A stretch of DNA of 64,000 nt, taken from assembly GCA_963795715.1 (NCBI GenBank), contig CAWCIY010000002.1, positions 744,001 to 808,000 of the forward strand. Reading direction: 5' to 3'. Under the pieces are notes generated by a model. The model was not told where the DNA came from and made no database searches. It was given only the letters and a program-made list of their open reading frames with translations. The stretch's first letter is position 1; every line of letters starts with the position of its first letter. Source of the stretch: JAFEDN01 sp963795715. Lineage in GTDB: Bacteria; Pseudomonadota; Gammaproteobacteria; Coxiellales; Coxiellaceae. This document shows positions 17,845-27,551 of this stretch, piece by piece. Position numbers and translations under genes: made by a program.

Positions 17845-18574
17845 TCAAACAAATTTCGATGATAACATTTTACCCAATTCTGTCAATACGCCTCTTAAAA
17901 TGTTAATTTCAACTGCCTCCAATTGGGCGCGGTTAAAAAGTCTTTTTAAACGATACATTAATTTTTTGGGATGCTGCGGGTTTAAAAATTCTATTTTTAT
18001 TAAAATTTTTTCAAGATGTTCATAAAAACCTGCGATTTGATCAGTAGTCGCCAATACACGCTGCTGGCTTTGTTCATTAGGATTGAGTGCTAACCAAGCC
18101 ATCCTTATTTCGTAAACGCAGATTTGTACAGCTGCAGCTAAATTCAGCGAACTAAAATCTTTTGCCGTAGGAATATTTAAGCGTACATTACCGAAAGCCA
18201 ATTCTTGATTAGTCAATCCAGAGGATTCTCTACCAAAGACCAATGCAATTTTCTGTTGACTTTGCTGATGGACGATTTGCCAAGCACACTGCCTGGCGTC
18301 TACTTCCGGCCACTCGATACAGCGTGTGCGAGCGCTGGTGGCGTAAACAAAATGACAGTCTGCCAGTGCGGTTTGCAAATCCGCTGGTCACCACCGCCGA
18401 GGCTAAAATATCATCAGCCCCAACCGCCCGATTGGTTGCTTGTGGATGCGGGTAATTTTCTGGATCTACCAAATAAAGTTGAGAAAATCCCATGTTTTTC
18501 ATGGCCCTGGCCACTGCACCAATGTTCCCAGGATGGCTGGGATTCACCAAAACAATTCGTATATTTAAAAACAT
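17845..18574 (-). CDS. trmJ: tRNA (Cm32/Um32) methyltransferase TrmJ, frameshifted
   Basis: TrmJ is a SPOUT enzyme that 2'-O-methylates position 32 of tRNAs. The N-terminal part (MFLNIRIVLVNPSHPGNIGAVARAMKNMGF) and C-terminal part (DLQTALADCHFVYATSARTR through ALVFGRESSGLTNQEL and SSLNLAAAVQICVYEIRMAW) are both well conserved but lie in different frames. Removing one base near 18381 restores a 242-residue protein. The ATG at 18572-18574 lies inside a target duplication AAACATA of a palindromic element inserted just upstream. It is divergent from suhB, the usual gammaproteobacterial arrangement. Confidence 0.88.
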
Positions 18575-18575
18575 A

Positions 18576-18720
18576 ATAGAAATTCCGTAAACTCTACCTG
18601 ATGGGGGTTCACAAGGGGGAGTAGAGCGGAGCGAACTCACCCTTCATTCCTGCACCACAGCTTTGCTGAGGTGCAGGATTTAAACCAGGAAGCAATTCCT
18701 GCTTAGCAGGAATTGCTGTC
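18576..18720 (-). repeat. palindromic MITE-like element at trmJ start
   Basis: This family member is flanked by the direct repeat AAACATA at 18569-18575 and 18721-18727. It contains the GATGGGGGTTC...AAGGGGGAG core, a TGCACC/GGTGCA hairpin with TTTG loop, and the terminal hairpin AGCAATTCCTGC/GCAGGAATTGCT. The insertion (152 bases) duplicated the trmJ start region ATGTTT, so the gene kept a start codon. Confidence 0.8.
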
Positions 18721-18804
18721 AAACATAGCCTCACATTATACAGACATGATTGAAAATATTTGCTATTATTTTTCGTTTTCTCTGAAAGGTCGGGAGTAAT
18801 GTTC

Positions 18805-19587
18805 ATGCATCCATTAGTTAATATCGCTATTCAAGCTGCTCGACAAGCCAGTAAAACTGTCTTAAGGTCTATTGATCGTTTAGACTCTTTAAAAGTAACT
18901 CTAAAAGCCCGCAATGACTTTGTCACTGAAGTAGATCACCGCTCTGAATTAGAAATCATTCAAGTGATCCGCAAATCTTATCCCGATCACGCCATTTTGG
19001 GGGAAGAAACCGGGCATAGTGAAACCGACAGTGAATACTGCTGGATCATTGACCCTTTGGACGGCACCACTAATTACATACATGGTTTTCCTCATTTTTC
19101 CATTTCAATTGCAGTTAAAAACCGGGAAAATTTAGAAGCCGGTGTGATTTACGATCCCATCCGCAATGAATTATTTGCCGCCGCCAGAGGTTATGGCGCC
19201 ACTTTAAATGACCGCCGCATTAGAGTAAGCACATTAAAAAAATTAGAAGAAGCGCTCATTGGAACCGGATTCCCACATCGGGAAATAGAACAATTTCTTC
19301 CTTTTTTAAAAATATTAGAAAACATATTTCCTAAATGTGCCGGAATTCGCAGAGCGGGATCTGCAGCTTTGGATTTAGCATATGTAGCAGCAGGTCGGTT
19401 AGATGGTTTTTGGGAAGCGCATTTAAAAGCTTGGGACATGGCCGCTGGCGCCCTCATCGTGCAAGAAGCCGGTGGTATTATTTGTGATTACCAAGGACAG
19501 ACTAATTTTCTTAATAACGGTTGTATTATCGCCGGAAATGCTAAGATTCAAGAGGCTATTTTAGAGATAATACAACAAAAAGCTTAA
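18805..19587 (+). CDS. suhB: inositol-1-monophosphatase family protein SuhB
   Basis: SuhB hydrolyses inositol-1-phosphate and, in E. coli, also assists rRNA transcription and maturation. I choose the ATG at 18805 (MHPLVNIAIQAARQASK) because it matches the known N-terminus and sits 8 bases after GGGAG, giving 260 residues. The metal-binding motifs are complete: GEETGHSE, WIIDPLDGTTNYIHGFPHF and the C-terminal AWDMAAGALIVQEAGG. It is divergent from trmJ, with a palindromic element between them. Confidence 0.95.
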   Translation: MHPLVNIAIQAARQASKTVLRSIDRLDSLKVTLKARNDFVTEVDHRSELEIIQVIRKSYPDHAILGEETGHSETDSEYCWIIDPLDGTTNYIHGFPHFSISIAVKNRENLEAGVIYDPIRNELFAAARGYGATLNDRRIRVSTLKKLEEALIGTGFPHREIEQFLPFLKILENIFPKCAGIRRAGSAALDLAYVAAGRLDGFWEAHLKAWDMAAGALIVQEAGGIICDYQGQTNFLNNGCIIAGNAKIQEAILEIIQQKA

Positions 19588-19591
19588 TTAC

Positions 19592-19626
19592 TTTGTCATC
19601 CCGCGGTCAAGCCGCGGGGTGACGAT
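19592..19626. terminator. palindrome between suhB and secF, likely bidirectional terminator
   Basis: GTCATCCCGCGG and CCGCGGGGTGAC form a 12-base stem with one mismatch around TCAAG, between convergent suhB and secF. The sequence resembles the 'GTCATCCCGCGG' palindromes common in intracellular proteobacteria. A related copy lies at 45035-45118. Confidence 0.6.
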
Positions 19627-19633
19627 CTCCTTA

Positions 19634-20548
19634 TCAAGGCAAATCGTCTTCAACTCGCTTTACATGAATTTGCAAATGCTTGCGTTCCAAACCTAACGCT
19701 ACCGCCAGAGAGCCGGCGACATAAATAGAAGAATAGGTACCAATGACAATACCAATGGTCATAGCCAAAGCAAAGCCATGTATCATCGGGCCGCCGAAAA
19801 ATAACAATGCCAACACCACCAACAAAGTAAGTCCAGAAGTCATAATGGTACGGGACAGAGTTTGATTAATAGACATATCCATAATTTCCAAAGGAGTCCC
19901 TTTACGAACCTTTCGAAAATTTTCCCGAACCCGGTCATAAACAACGATGGTGTCATTTAGAGAAAAACCAATCACAGTTAACAATGCTGTAAGCACAATG
20001 GTATCAAACTGCAAATGAAAAAAAGAAAAAACACCCAAAATTAAAACCGGATCATGAATTAAGGCTACTGCTGCAGCCAAAGCAAAACGATATTCAAAAC
20101 GCAAAGCGATATAAGCCATAGTGCTGATTAATGCGACTAACACAGCCAATATTCCATTAGTTAACAAATTTCGACTGACTTGCGGACCAATAAATTCAGA
20201 ACTCCCTATGGTGGCTTCGGGAAGTGCGGTATGCAATTGTTGCTGTAATTGTTCTTGCGTTAAACCTTTTTGAGGAGGCAGACGAATTGAATAATCTGTC
20301 CGGCTAAAACTTTGTACCACAGCTTGGTTAAACCCAGCGGAATTGAGCTGATGGCGAACCTGCTCGGAATTGGTGGGTTGAGTAAAGTGAACTGAAACTT
20401 GACTTCCACCCGTAAAATCCAAACCCAAAGTCAGTCCTTGAGTCACTAAAGCCACAATAGACGCGACAAAAATAAGCACGGAAAAAATCGCGGCCCACTT
20501 GCGCTGACGCATAAACTGGATTTGAGTATTGGTTTTAAAAAATTCCAT
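19634..20548 (-). CDS. secF: protein translocase subunit SecF
   Basis: SecF works with SecD and YajC to drive late steps of Sec export using the proton gradient. The 304-residue protein has the six-helix topology: helix 1 near residues 17-36, then TLGLDFTGGSQVSVHF, the periplasmic domain, and the SecD/F motif region TVIGFSLNDTIVVYDRVRENFRK and SRTIMTSGLTLLVVLALLFFGG. It is intact, unlike its partners SecD and YajC. A palindromic element separates it from secD by 173 bases. Confidence 0.96.
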   Translation of the reverse strand: MEFFKTNTQIQFMRQRKWAAIFSVLIFVASIVALVTQGLTLGLDFTGGSQVSVHFTQPTNSEQVRHQLNSAGFNQAVVQSFSRTDYSIRLPPQKGLTQEQLQQQLHTALPEATIGSSEFIGPQVSRNLLTNGILAVLVALISTMAYIALRFEYRFALAAAVALIHDPVLILGVFSFFHLQFDTIVLTALLTVIGFSLNDTIVVYDRVRENFRKVRKGTPLEIMDMSINQTLSRTIMTSGLTLLVVLALLFFGGPMIHGFALAMTIGIVIGTYSSIYVAGSLAVALGLERKHLQIHVKRVEDDLP

Positions 20549-20569
20549 GGTTTAACTCTGTTTTTTTAT

Positions 20570-20724
20570 AGCAGTTCCCGCCCCCAAGGGGCGAGAACTG
20601 CTATTTTTGTTTATATCCTGCGCATTGGCAAAGCCAATTGCTCGGAATGAAGGGGGAGAATCGCAGTTCTCCCCCTTCGAACCCCCATCGCGTAGGGTCA
20701 ATTCCCGTTGACCGCGAATTGCTA
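20570..20724 (-). repeat. palindromic MITE-like element between secD and secF
   Basis: On the plus strand it starts AGCAGTTCCCG and ends CGCGAATTGCT, an imperfect terminal inverted repeat. Inside are TTATATCCTGCGCATTGG, GAAGGGGGAGAA/TTCTCCCCCTTC and CCCATCGCGTAGGG. Runs of seven to eight T flank it on both sides, compatible with a short target duplication. The secD stop codon (TAG) is made by the element edge. It lies about 20 bases before the secF start. Confidence 0.78.
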
Positions 20725-22599
20725 TTTTTTTTGTACTGGTAACTTTATACCAATAGAAAGCTTTTTCACATTGCGCCAACCATAGGTTAAGTTGACCAAT
20801 GCGCGTGTAAAAAATACTGCTGTAACCATAGAACTCAGTATACCGATGCTGAGAGTAATGGCGAAGCTTTGAACTTGGCCGGTGCCTAAGGCAAATAAAA
20901 TTAAAGCCACAATTAAGGTTGTGACGTTGGAATCCACTATAGTGCCAAAAGCCCGTTCATAACCGGTAAAAATACTGGCTTGAGGAGACATGCCATTTCG
21001 CAACTCTTCACGAATGCGTTCGTCGATCAAAACATTAGCATCCACCGCCATGCCAATAGTGAGCACCATGCCGGCGATGCCAGGTAAAGTCAAAGTTGCC
21101 CCCAAGAGTGACATGACCGCGACAATAAATATGGTATTTAGTACCAAAGCTAAATCAGCAAAAAGTCCAAATATATGATAGTAAAGCGCCATAAACACAA
21201 CAACAATCGCCATGGCAATGACTAAAGAACGAATACCTTGGTGAATATTCTCTTTACCTAAGCTTGGCCCGATCAAACGTTCCTGCACAAAAGTCAGATT
21301 GGCGGAATAGGCGCCTGATCTCAGTTGCAACGCTAAGTCTTGCGCTTCCCGTTGCGAACCCAAACCCATAATTTGAAATTGAGTCCCCAGCGCGTTATTA
21401 ATTTTGGCGACATTAATGACTTTGACGACTTGACGGTTTTCAGTGGTCATTTGGCCGTTCACTAATTTTTTCACTACTTGGGTTTCCACATAAACTGTCG
21501 CCATGGGTTTATCAATATTGGCCCTGGTGATTCGGTTAAAAGAATTGACTTCGCTGCCGCCGGCGCGAACTGAGACCGCAGGCTTGCCATTTTCATCGGT
21601 TGCCGCAGTGGCGTGAAGAATGGAACTGCCATGCAAAACAATTTGATCTTTTAGCAAAATCGGACGGTTTTCAGGAGAAGTATACAAGGAAGTTCCCACT
21701 GGTGTGATCCCAGAACTGGCGGCTGCAGCCGCATCATGTTCAATATCCACCAGTTGAAACCGCACTGTGGCCACTTTGCCAATGATGGCTTTCGCGCTGG
21801 CAGTATCTTGAATACCGGGTAGATCCACACTGATCTGATTTTTCCCTTGTTGTTGAATGACGGGTTCAGCCACTCCCAATTCGTTGACACGATTATTTAA
21901 AATGCCAATATTTTGACTAACCGCATATTCACCTAATCGAGTTTGGGCCTCTTTAGTTAAAGTAGCAGTAAAACCGTTATCACTACTGTTAGCAAATTGA
22001 TAATCCGAAAATTCTCTTTGCAGAGCTTGTACAGCGGCGTCTCTTGTTTGAGCATCTTTAAATTGAAACTGGATAATGTCTCTGTGGGGAAACCATGAGT
22101 CCGGCGTAACGAATTTGTTTGTCCCGTCAGGGTATCCGCCATGTTATGCATATCACTGCTGATCCGGTCTTTGAGCATGCCAGCAGTTTCCACTTCTATT
22201 AGAAAATGTATTCCCCCTCGTAAGTCCAAACCTAATTTCATTGGTTTAGCGCCTATCGCCAATAACCATTCGGGGGTTCGGTCCGCCAAGTTAAGTGCGA
22301 CCGTAAAATCAGGGCCCAGTGTTGCTTGAAGAACATCTTGCGCTTTAAGTTGAGTATCTGAATCTTTAAAACGAATTAAGTAGTTAAACTGCGTCTTTTC
22401 GATGGCGCGATAAGGAATTTGGTTCGTATTTAAAGCAGCGGTAATTTGATCTGCTAATTGCGGAGTCAGTCTGGCCACTGCCTTTAGGCTGGACCTGTAC
22501 TGCATAATCTTCACCATACAAATTAGGTAAAGCGTATAGTATGCCTAAAATAATGAGTATTGCTAACAATATATAGCGCCAAAGCGGATAGCGATTCAT
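20722..22599 (-). CDS. secD: protein translocase subunit SecD, frameshifted
   Basis: The parts read MNRYPLWRYILLAILIILGILYALPNLYGED (first helix), then KLGLDLRGGIHFLIEV, then GVAEPVIQQQGKNQISVDLPGIQDTASAKAIIG, GMAVDANVLIDERIREEL and the C-terminal helices: a full SecD. Three single-base insertions, near 22494, 22118 and 22088, put these parts in different frames. Removing them gives 624 residues, close to the usual length. SecD is normally needed for efficient export, so loss would be costly. Sequence error is a serious alternative. The C-terminus ends at a palindromic element. Confidence 0.9.
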
Positions 22600-22618
22600 A
22601 TCCCTCGTATTCCGTTAC

Positions 22619-23006
22619 TCAATCAGAATCCATAGTACCTTTAGGCAACACCGAAGCAACGGAGCCTTTTTGTGCGGTAATTTCCACACCTTTAGCGATT
22701 GCTAAAACAACATAATTATCTTTTAAACGGACCACCTTGCCGATAATACCGCCTGCGGTCATGACTTCATCCCCTACCGCTATACTGCCTAACAATTTTT
22801 TTTGCTCTTTAGCTCTTTTAGTTTGCGGTCTCACCAACAAAAAATAAAAAACTAAGATAAAAAGAATCAACATCGGCAGCATCTGCAAAAATGCCACCAT
22901 GACTAGATTGTGGTGTATTGGCGCTGCCAGCCGGAGTCGTCGTAGTTGCTGTTTGGGTTGTCTCCGCCCCAGCGTTACCAAAACCCACAAGATTAAGTAA
23001 TGACAT
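22619..23006 (-). CDS. yajC: preprotein translocase subunit YajC, frameshifted
   Basis: YajC is a small single-helix partner of SecDF. The N-terminal part MSLLNLVGFGNAGAETTQTAT and the helix plus core part MVAFLQMLPMLILFILVFYFLLVRPQTKRAKEQKKLLGSIAVGDEVMTAGGIIGKV are in different frames, joined by removing one base near 22901. The corrected length is 128 residues, normal for YajC. The start overlaps the tgt stop by 14 bases. Gene order tgt-yajC-secD-secF is conserved in gammaproteobacteria. Confidence 0.9.
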
Positions 23007-24109
23007 GCTCTGCCCCTTTGGTTCGTTGAACATAATTTCTTATAAAAGTGTTTAATGTACCGCTTTCTATTGCCAGACGCAAATTCTGCATGAGCTGTTG
23101 ATAATAATGAACATTATGAATTGAGTTTAAACGCGCACCCAAAATCTCTCCGGTTCGGAACAAATGGTGCAAATAAGCCCGAGAATAATTCTGGCAAGTA
23201 TGGCAGACACATTCCGGATCCAGCGGCGCTAAATCATGTCGATATTGACTATTACGGATCCGCACGATTCCCTGACTGGTAAATAAATGACCGTTACGGG
23301 CATTGCGGGTCGGCATGACGCAATCAAACATGTCGATGCCGCGGCAAACAGCGTGAATAATATCCTCCGGAGTGCCTACACCCATTAAGTATCGTGGTTT
23401 TTGCACCGGCATGTGAGGAGTGAGTTCATCCAAAACCTTCAACATCAATTCCTTGGGTTCGCCCACCGACAAACCTCCAACCGCGTAACCATCAAATTCT
23501 ATTTGCTGCAAACCGTCTAAAGAGATGCGGCGCAGATGAGGATACATCCCGCCTTGGATGATACCAAATAAGGCATTGGCTGAACCTGCGTGGGCGTCTT
23601 TACAACGTTTTGCCCAACGCAGGCTTATTTGCAGAGAAATCAAAGCTTGTTCTTCAGTAGCAGGATAACGGTGTGCATTCATCTAAAACCATCACAATAT
23701 CCGAATTTAGAATATGTTGCATTTGGATAGAGCTTTCAGGTGTTAAATGAATGAGTCTGCCATCTATCGGAGAACGGAAAGTGACACCCTGCTCTGTCAT
23801 TACCCGTAACTGTGCCAAACTAAATACCTGAAAACCGCCGGAATCTGTTAAAATAGGCCCTTGCCAATTCATAAACTGATGGAGCCCGCCGTGCGCTTGA
23901 ATAATTTCCGGACCTGGGCGCAACAAAAGATGGAAGGTATTGCCCAGAACCACCTGCGCTCCTGCGGCTTTTACTTCCGCGGTGGTCAGTGCTTTCACCG
24001 TGGCAATAGTGCCAACTGGCATAAAGGCAGGAGTATCAATAACTCCCCTAGGAAATATTAACTTTCCCCTTCGAGCCGCGCCGTCAGTATTGATTAATTG
24101 AAATTGCAT
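22993..24109 (-). CDS. tgt: queuine tRNA-ribosyltransferase Tgt, frameshifted
   Basis: Tgt exchanges G34 for preQ1 in GUN-anticodon tRNAs, a step of queuosine synthesis. The first part has MPVGTIATVKALT, LGNTFHLLLRPG and ILTDSGGFQVFSL (catalytic Asp region). The second part has FGIIQGGMYPHLRRISL, DGYAVGGLSVGEP, GIDMFDCVMPTRNARNGHLF and the zinc site CVCHTC. They are joined as DECTP-YPATEEQAL by removing one base near 23667. The corrected length is 371 residues. It heads the yajC-secD-secF operon, and the start is 5 bases from a divergent frame leading into mnmA. Confidence 0.92.
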
Positions 24110-24198
24110 AAGAATTGAATTTTATCATAAAATATTACACAATGACCAGTTGCTGGTCATTTACAAAAAGATCAATTAAACTAGGAAAAGCTTTGGTA

Positions 24199-25317
24199 AT
24201 GGCGGAACATTCTGATAACAAAATCGTAGTTGGCTTGTCCGGGGGCGTTGATTCGGCTGTGACGGCTTTACTTCTCAAAAAGCAAGGCTATGACGTCATC
24301 GGCGTGTTTATGCAAAATTGGCAGGTGGAGAATGATGATCCTTATTGCCATGCAGAGCAAGATCTCAGCGACGCTCGTGCAGTTTGCGATATACTGAATA
24401 TTCCATTTCAAGTGGTCAATTTTGCCAAAGAATACTGGGATCGAGTATTCCAACATTGTTTAGATGAATTCGCAGCAGGAAGAACTCCTAACCCGGATAT
24501 TTGGTGTAACAAGGAAATTAAGTTTAAATTATTTTTAGAATATGCCAAACAGTTAGGCGGCGCTTTAGCCACAGGTCACTATGCACAAATTAGGGTTGCT
24601 GATTCTATTCAGTTGTTGCGAAGTGCAGATGCTAATAAAGACCAGAGCTATTTTCTTTATACTTTGGGACAATATGAACTAAAAAATTGTCATTTTCCCA
24701 TTGGAGGGATGCAAAAACCTGAAGTGAGGGAATTAGCAAAACTATCCGGCCTGTTAAATCATAATAAAAAAGACAGTACCGGAATTTGTTTTATCGGCGA
24801 GCGGCGCTTTAAAAATTTTTTGAATGAGTTTTTATTAGCGAAACCCGGCGTTATTAAGACTTTAGACGGTAAAATCATCGGCCAGCACGATGGCATCATG
24901 TTCTATACCCTTGGCCAAAGGCAGGGATTAAACATCGGCGGACAAAAAAACCAGTTAGAAAGTCCATGGTATGTTGCAGAAAAACAGGTTGCGGACAATA
25001 CTCTAACCGTTGTCCAAGGTAAAGATCACCCGTTGTTATATACGCGAACTTTGGCTGCAAAAAATGTTCATTGGGTGTCGAATGAAGCCCCCGCTTTATC
25101 TTTCAATTGCACCGCTAAAATCCGTTACCGTCATGCAGATCAACCCTGCACCGTAAAATTAATAGATGAAGATTTGTTACAAGTAGAATTTAAGCAAGCT
25201 CAATGGGCCGTGACTCCAGGTCAATCCATTGTTTTCTATCAGAATGAAATTTGTCTAGGCGGCGCTACAATAGAAGGAAATCAGAAAATTCCGCCTGTAA
25301 CAGATGCTAACTTTTGA
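24199..25317 (+). CDS. mnmA: tRNA 2-thiouridylase MnmA
   Basis: MnmA thiolates U34 of Glu, Gln and Lys tRNAs with sulfur relayed from a cysteine desulfurase. I choose ATG 24199 (MAEHSDNKIVVGLSGGVDSAV) because it places the PP-loop SGGVDSA at the normal distance. The frame is open to 24115 but that extension looks non-coding. Catalytic cysteines are visible in NPDIWCNKEIKF and GICFIGERRF. Length is 372 residues. A 23-base piece of its 3' end (25171-25193) recurs, with one mismatch, downstream of the ParA gene at 26877. Confidence 0.95.
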   Translation: MAEHSDNKIVVGLSGGVDSAVTALLLKKQGYDVIGVFMQNWQVENDDPYCHAEQDLSDARAVCDILNIPFQVVNFAKEYWDRVFQHCLDEFAAGRTPNPDIWCNKEIKFKLFLEYAKQLGGALATGHYAQIRVADSIQLLRSADANKDQSYFLYTLGQYELKNCHFPIGGMQKPEVRELAKLSGLLNHNKKDSTGICFIGERRFKNFLNEFLLAKPGVIKTLDGKIIGQHDGIMFYTLGQRQGLNIGGQKNQLESPWYVAEKQVADNTLTVVQGKDHPLLYTRTLAAKNVHWVSNEAPALSFNCTAKIRYRHADQPCTVKLIDEDLLQVEFKQAQWAVTPGQSIVFYQNEICLGGATIEGNQKIPPVTDANF

Positions 25318-25783
25318 CCTTACTATTGCTAGCTGAACTAAGGTACATGTCGTTTTACCTCTCGTAGGTTGAGACTTTATATTGTTTTCCAAAAACAACT
25401 TGAGTAGAATAAGCGTGCACCATCCAATGAAAGGACATTGGATGGGCACTAACCACGAGTACCTAAAAAAACTAGATACCATGGCTATCGGCATTATATA
25501 CATTCTTGGATTTTCTTCAAACCTTCGGATGCAGCAAGTGCTAGCGGCGGATGAACGACTTTTGCTTGGCCTTATCAAGCGTTTTGTCTGTGATCTGACT
25601 TTTCCATTGTTTATCCGCAATGGACTAGCCCATTCACCGTCAGTTCTTGCTTTAAGGAATCTGAGGCAATGGAAATGCCAGGATAGAATGTAAACACTAA
25701 AGCCGAGGCGCCATGCGCAGATTTTAGCCCAGATGTGGCTAAAATCTGTGTTGTGGGCCCAGAAGAAATAGAGGTTAAAATAT
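25318..25783. other. 466-base gap with no recognised gene
   Basis: An open frame of 103 codons (25382-25693, plus strand) and a 186-codon frame on the opposite strand cross here. Neither has a recognisable domain, and composition and codon use look non-coding. The sequence may be a decayed gene. An AGAGGTT ribosome binding site for the ParA gene lies at about 25769. The segment lies between the end of mnmA and a second copy of part of that end, so it may belong to an inserted cassette. Confidence 0.35.
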
Positions 25784-26872
25784 ATGACAAAAATAATAAC
25801 TTTTTTTAACCACAAAGGAGGGGTTGGGAAAACAACTCTGGTACATAATTTAGGCTTTATTCTAGCTGATAGAGGTCATAGAGTACTGCTTATTGATGCA
25901 GATCCACAAATGAATCTTACTGCAGCAATGTATGGTCTTTCTACGAGTGTAGAATATTCAACTGACGAAGATTCTAAATGGAATAAAAATGTAGATAAAT
26001 ACATTTCATTGTATGAATACCTTAATATTAAACTTAAAGCTCAACCCTGTTCAAAGGAAATATTTAGAGTCAATTCTGAGCGTTCCGGAGGCGCCTTTGT
26101 AGATTTAATATCAGGCTCTATTAATTTGGCAAATATCGAGGCTGATCTCTATGGAATTATTAAAAATAAAAATGAATTTACTAATGATATACCTTATAAA
26201 TTTGAACAAGCCATTAGACAAAAAAAGGACAGCTATGATTTTATTTTGATAGACACTTGTCCCAGTGCGAGTAGTATAATAAATGCCCTGATTATGATGA
26301 TGACAGATTATTTTATTACACCAGTTTCACCTACATTTTTTTCATTACAAGCGATAGATAATTTAAGTACAATTTTTAATAACTGGATTAAATTACTTGG
26401 CGAGTATGAAACAACACAAAGTTTTAAAGGGCTTAGTTTTAAACCAAAATTCTTAGGTTTAGTTGTTCAAATGGCTAAAAGATTTAGTGGTGGTAGCGTT
26501 CAGGAGACAACCCGGTTTTCTAAATCAGCAGAAAAATGGGTTGAGGATGTTAATAGCAGCGTGAAAAGATTTCAACAATTTGCTATGCGGCGCGGAATGT
26601 CAATTTCAGATGAAGAATTTGTGCAATTTTTTGGTAATGACCCTGGTCCTTTTGTTATCCAAAAATGTTGTGATTTCACGCCTCAACTCCGATCAATAGC
26701 TGAAAAAGCAGGTGTTCCTATTGTCCACCTGACTCAAGATATATGTACTAAATACAAGGATTCTGGTCAAATGGTTGATCTTACTAAAGAGGATGGACAG
26801 TATACGCGGTCGTTTACCAGTATTTCTAACTCTTATAACAAGATAGCAGATGGGTTGATCAAGATTCTCTAA
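25784..26872 (+). CDS. orphan ParA/MinD-family ATPase
   Basis: The 362-residue protein opens with the deviant Walker A motif HKGGVGKTT (residues 10-18), has LLIDADPQMNLTAAM (A' box) near 36-50 and a Walker B-like DFILIDTCPSASS near 160. These are ParA-type features used for partitioning or positioning cargo. The C-terminal half, with MAKRFSGGSVQETTRF and a long linker, is longer than standard ParA. No ParB and no centromere-like repeats lie nearby. It sits in an accessory block between mnmA and a secreted-protein gene, so it may be a cassette or plasmid leftover. Confidence 0.85.
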   Translation: MTKIITFFNHKGGVGKTTLVHNLGFILADRGHRVLLIDADPQMNLTAAMYGLSTSVEYSTDEDSKWNKNVDKYISLYEYLNIKLKAQPCSKEIFRVNSERSGGAFVDLISGSINLANIEADLYGIIKNKNEFTNDIPYKFEQAIRQKKDSYDFILIDTCPSASSIINALIMMMTDYFITPVSPTFFSLQAIDNLSTIFNNWIKLLGEYETTQSFKGLSFKPKFLGLVVQMAKRFSGGSVQETTRFSKSAEKWVEDVNSSVKRFQQFAMRRGMSISDEEFVQFFGNDPGPFVIQKCCDFTPQLRSIAEKAGVPIVHLTQDICTKYKDSGQMVDLTKEDGQYTRSFTSISNSYNKIADGLIKIL

Positions 26873-26992
26873 TACCGATTTGTTGCAAGTAGAATTTAAA
26901 GACTTTCATGATAAACAGCAAAATGCTTTCCATTTTCTTTTGAATAAAATTCTCAAACTATTTCCGGGCCTTACCCAGAGTGGCATGAATAT

Positions 26993-27457
26993 TTATTGAT
27001 CATTCACGCAACTGACTTTGACTGTCTGATTCCAAGTTAAATTGCTTGCTGCAAAACTTATTTGAAAAGAATCTCCATTACGAAGTGACTCATTGGCAAT
27101 ACCTGCCCAATTAAATTTTACTATTGAAGCCCCATGAGTAGGAAGAGAAGTCCATTGATTGGCTGGAATTTCTGGGCCACTGGTAATTTCCACCGGAGAA
27201 GTTACTGTTGCTTGAACATCACCTGGAATTCCATGAATATTATTTAATCCGGCGCTAAAAGTACAAGTAATACTGAACGTATCACCCTGATTAATCTTTG
27301 TCCCCGGGGCAGCTAAATTATATTCAGTACAGACGGTTGGAGGTTCAACTTGTTTAGCCAAATCTGTACAATTATTAGTATTAATTAATGGAATTACCGC
27401 ACCATAGGAAATGCATGTTACTGAACTTAACACAAAAGTAATAATCCATTTTTTCAT
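26993..27457 (-). CDS. predicted secreted protein
   Basis: I choose ATG 27457 because GGGAG lies just upstream and the product then starts with a signal peptide, MKKWIITFVLSSVTCISYGA. The 154-residue protein has four cysteines in its mature part (NNCTDL, TVCTEY, ITCTF, VSCVND), probably two disulfides, and a beta-rich sequence. It superficially resembles small ML-like or immunoglobulin-like lipid-binding folds. I cannot assign a function. It follows the Ntn hydrolase gene by 94 bases in the same direction, and both are exported, so they may act together. Confidence 0.6.
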   Translation of the reverse strand: MKKWIITFVLSSVTCISYGAVIPLINTNNCTDLAKQVEPPTVCTEYNLAAPGTKINQGDTFSITCTFSAGLNNIHGIPGDVQATVTSPVEITSGPEIPANQWTSLPTHGASIVKFNWAGIANESLRNGDSFQISFAASNLTWNQTVKVSCVNDQ

Positions 27458-27551
27458 TATTTCTCCCAAAAAAATTGCTTGATGACAAAATATTAACATG
27501 AATATTTCCAATAGAAAAATATTCTCCATTAGGCAGCTGCAGAATTTAGGT

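Noticed and set aside
25255..25815. 186-codon frame on the minus strand between mnmA and the ParA gene
   Set aside because: It overlaps the end of mnmA and the ParA start region, has no recognisable domain, and has composition typical of a chance open frame.
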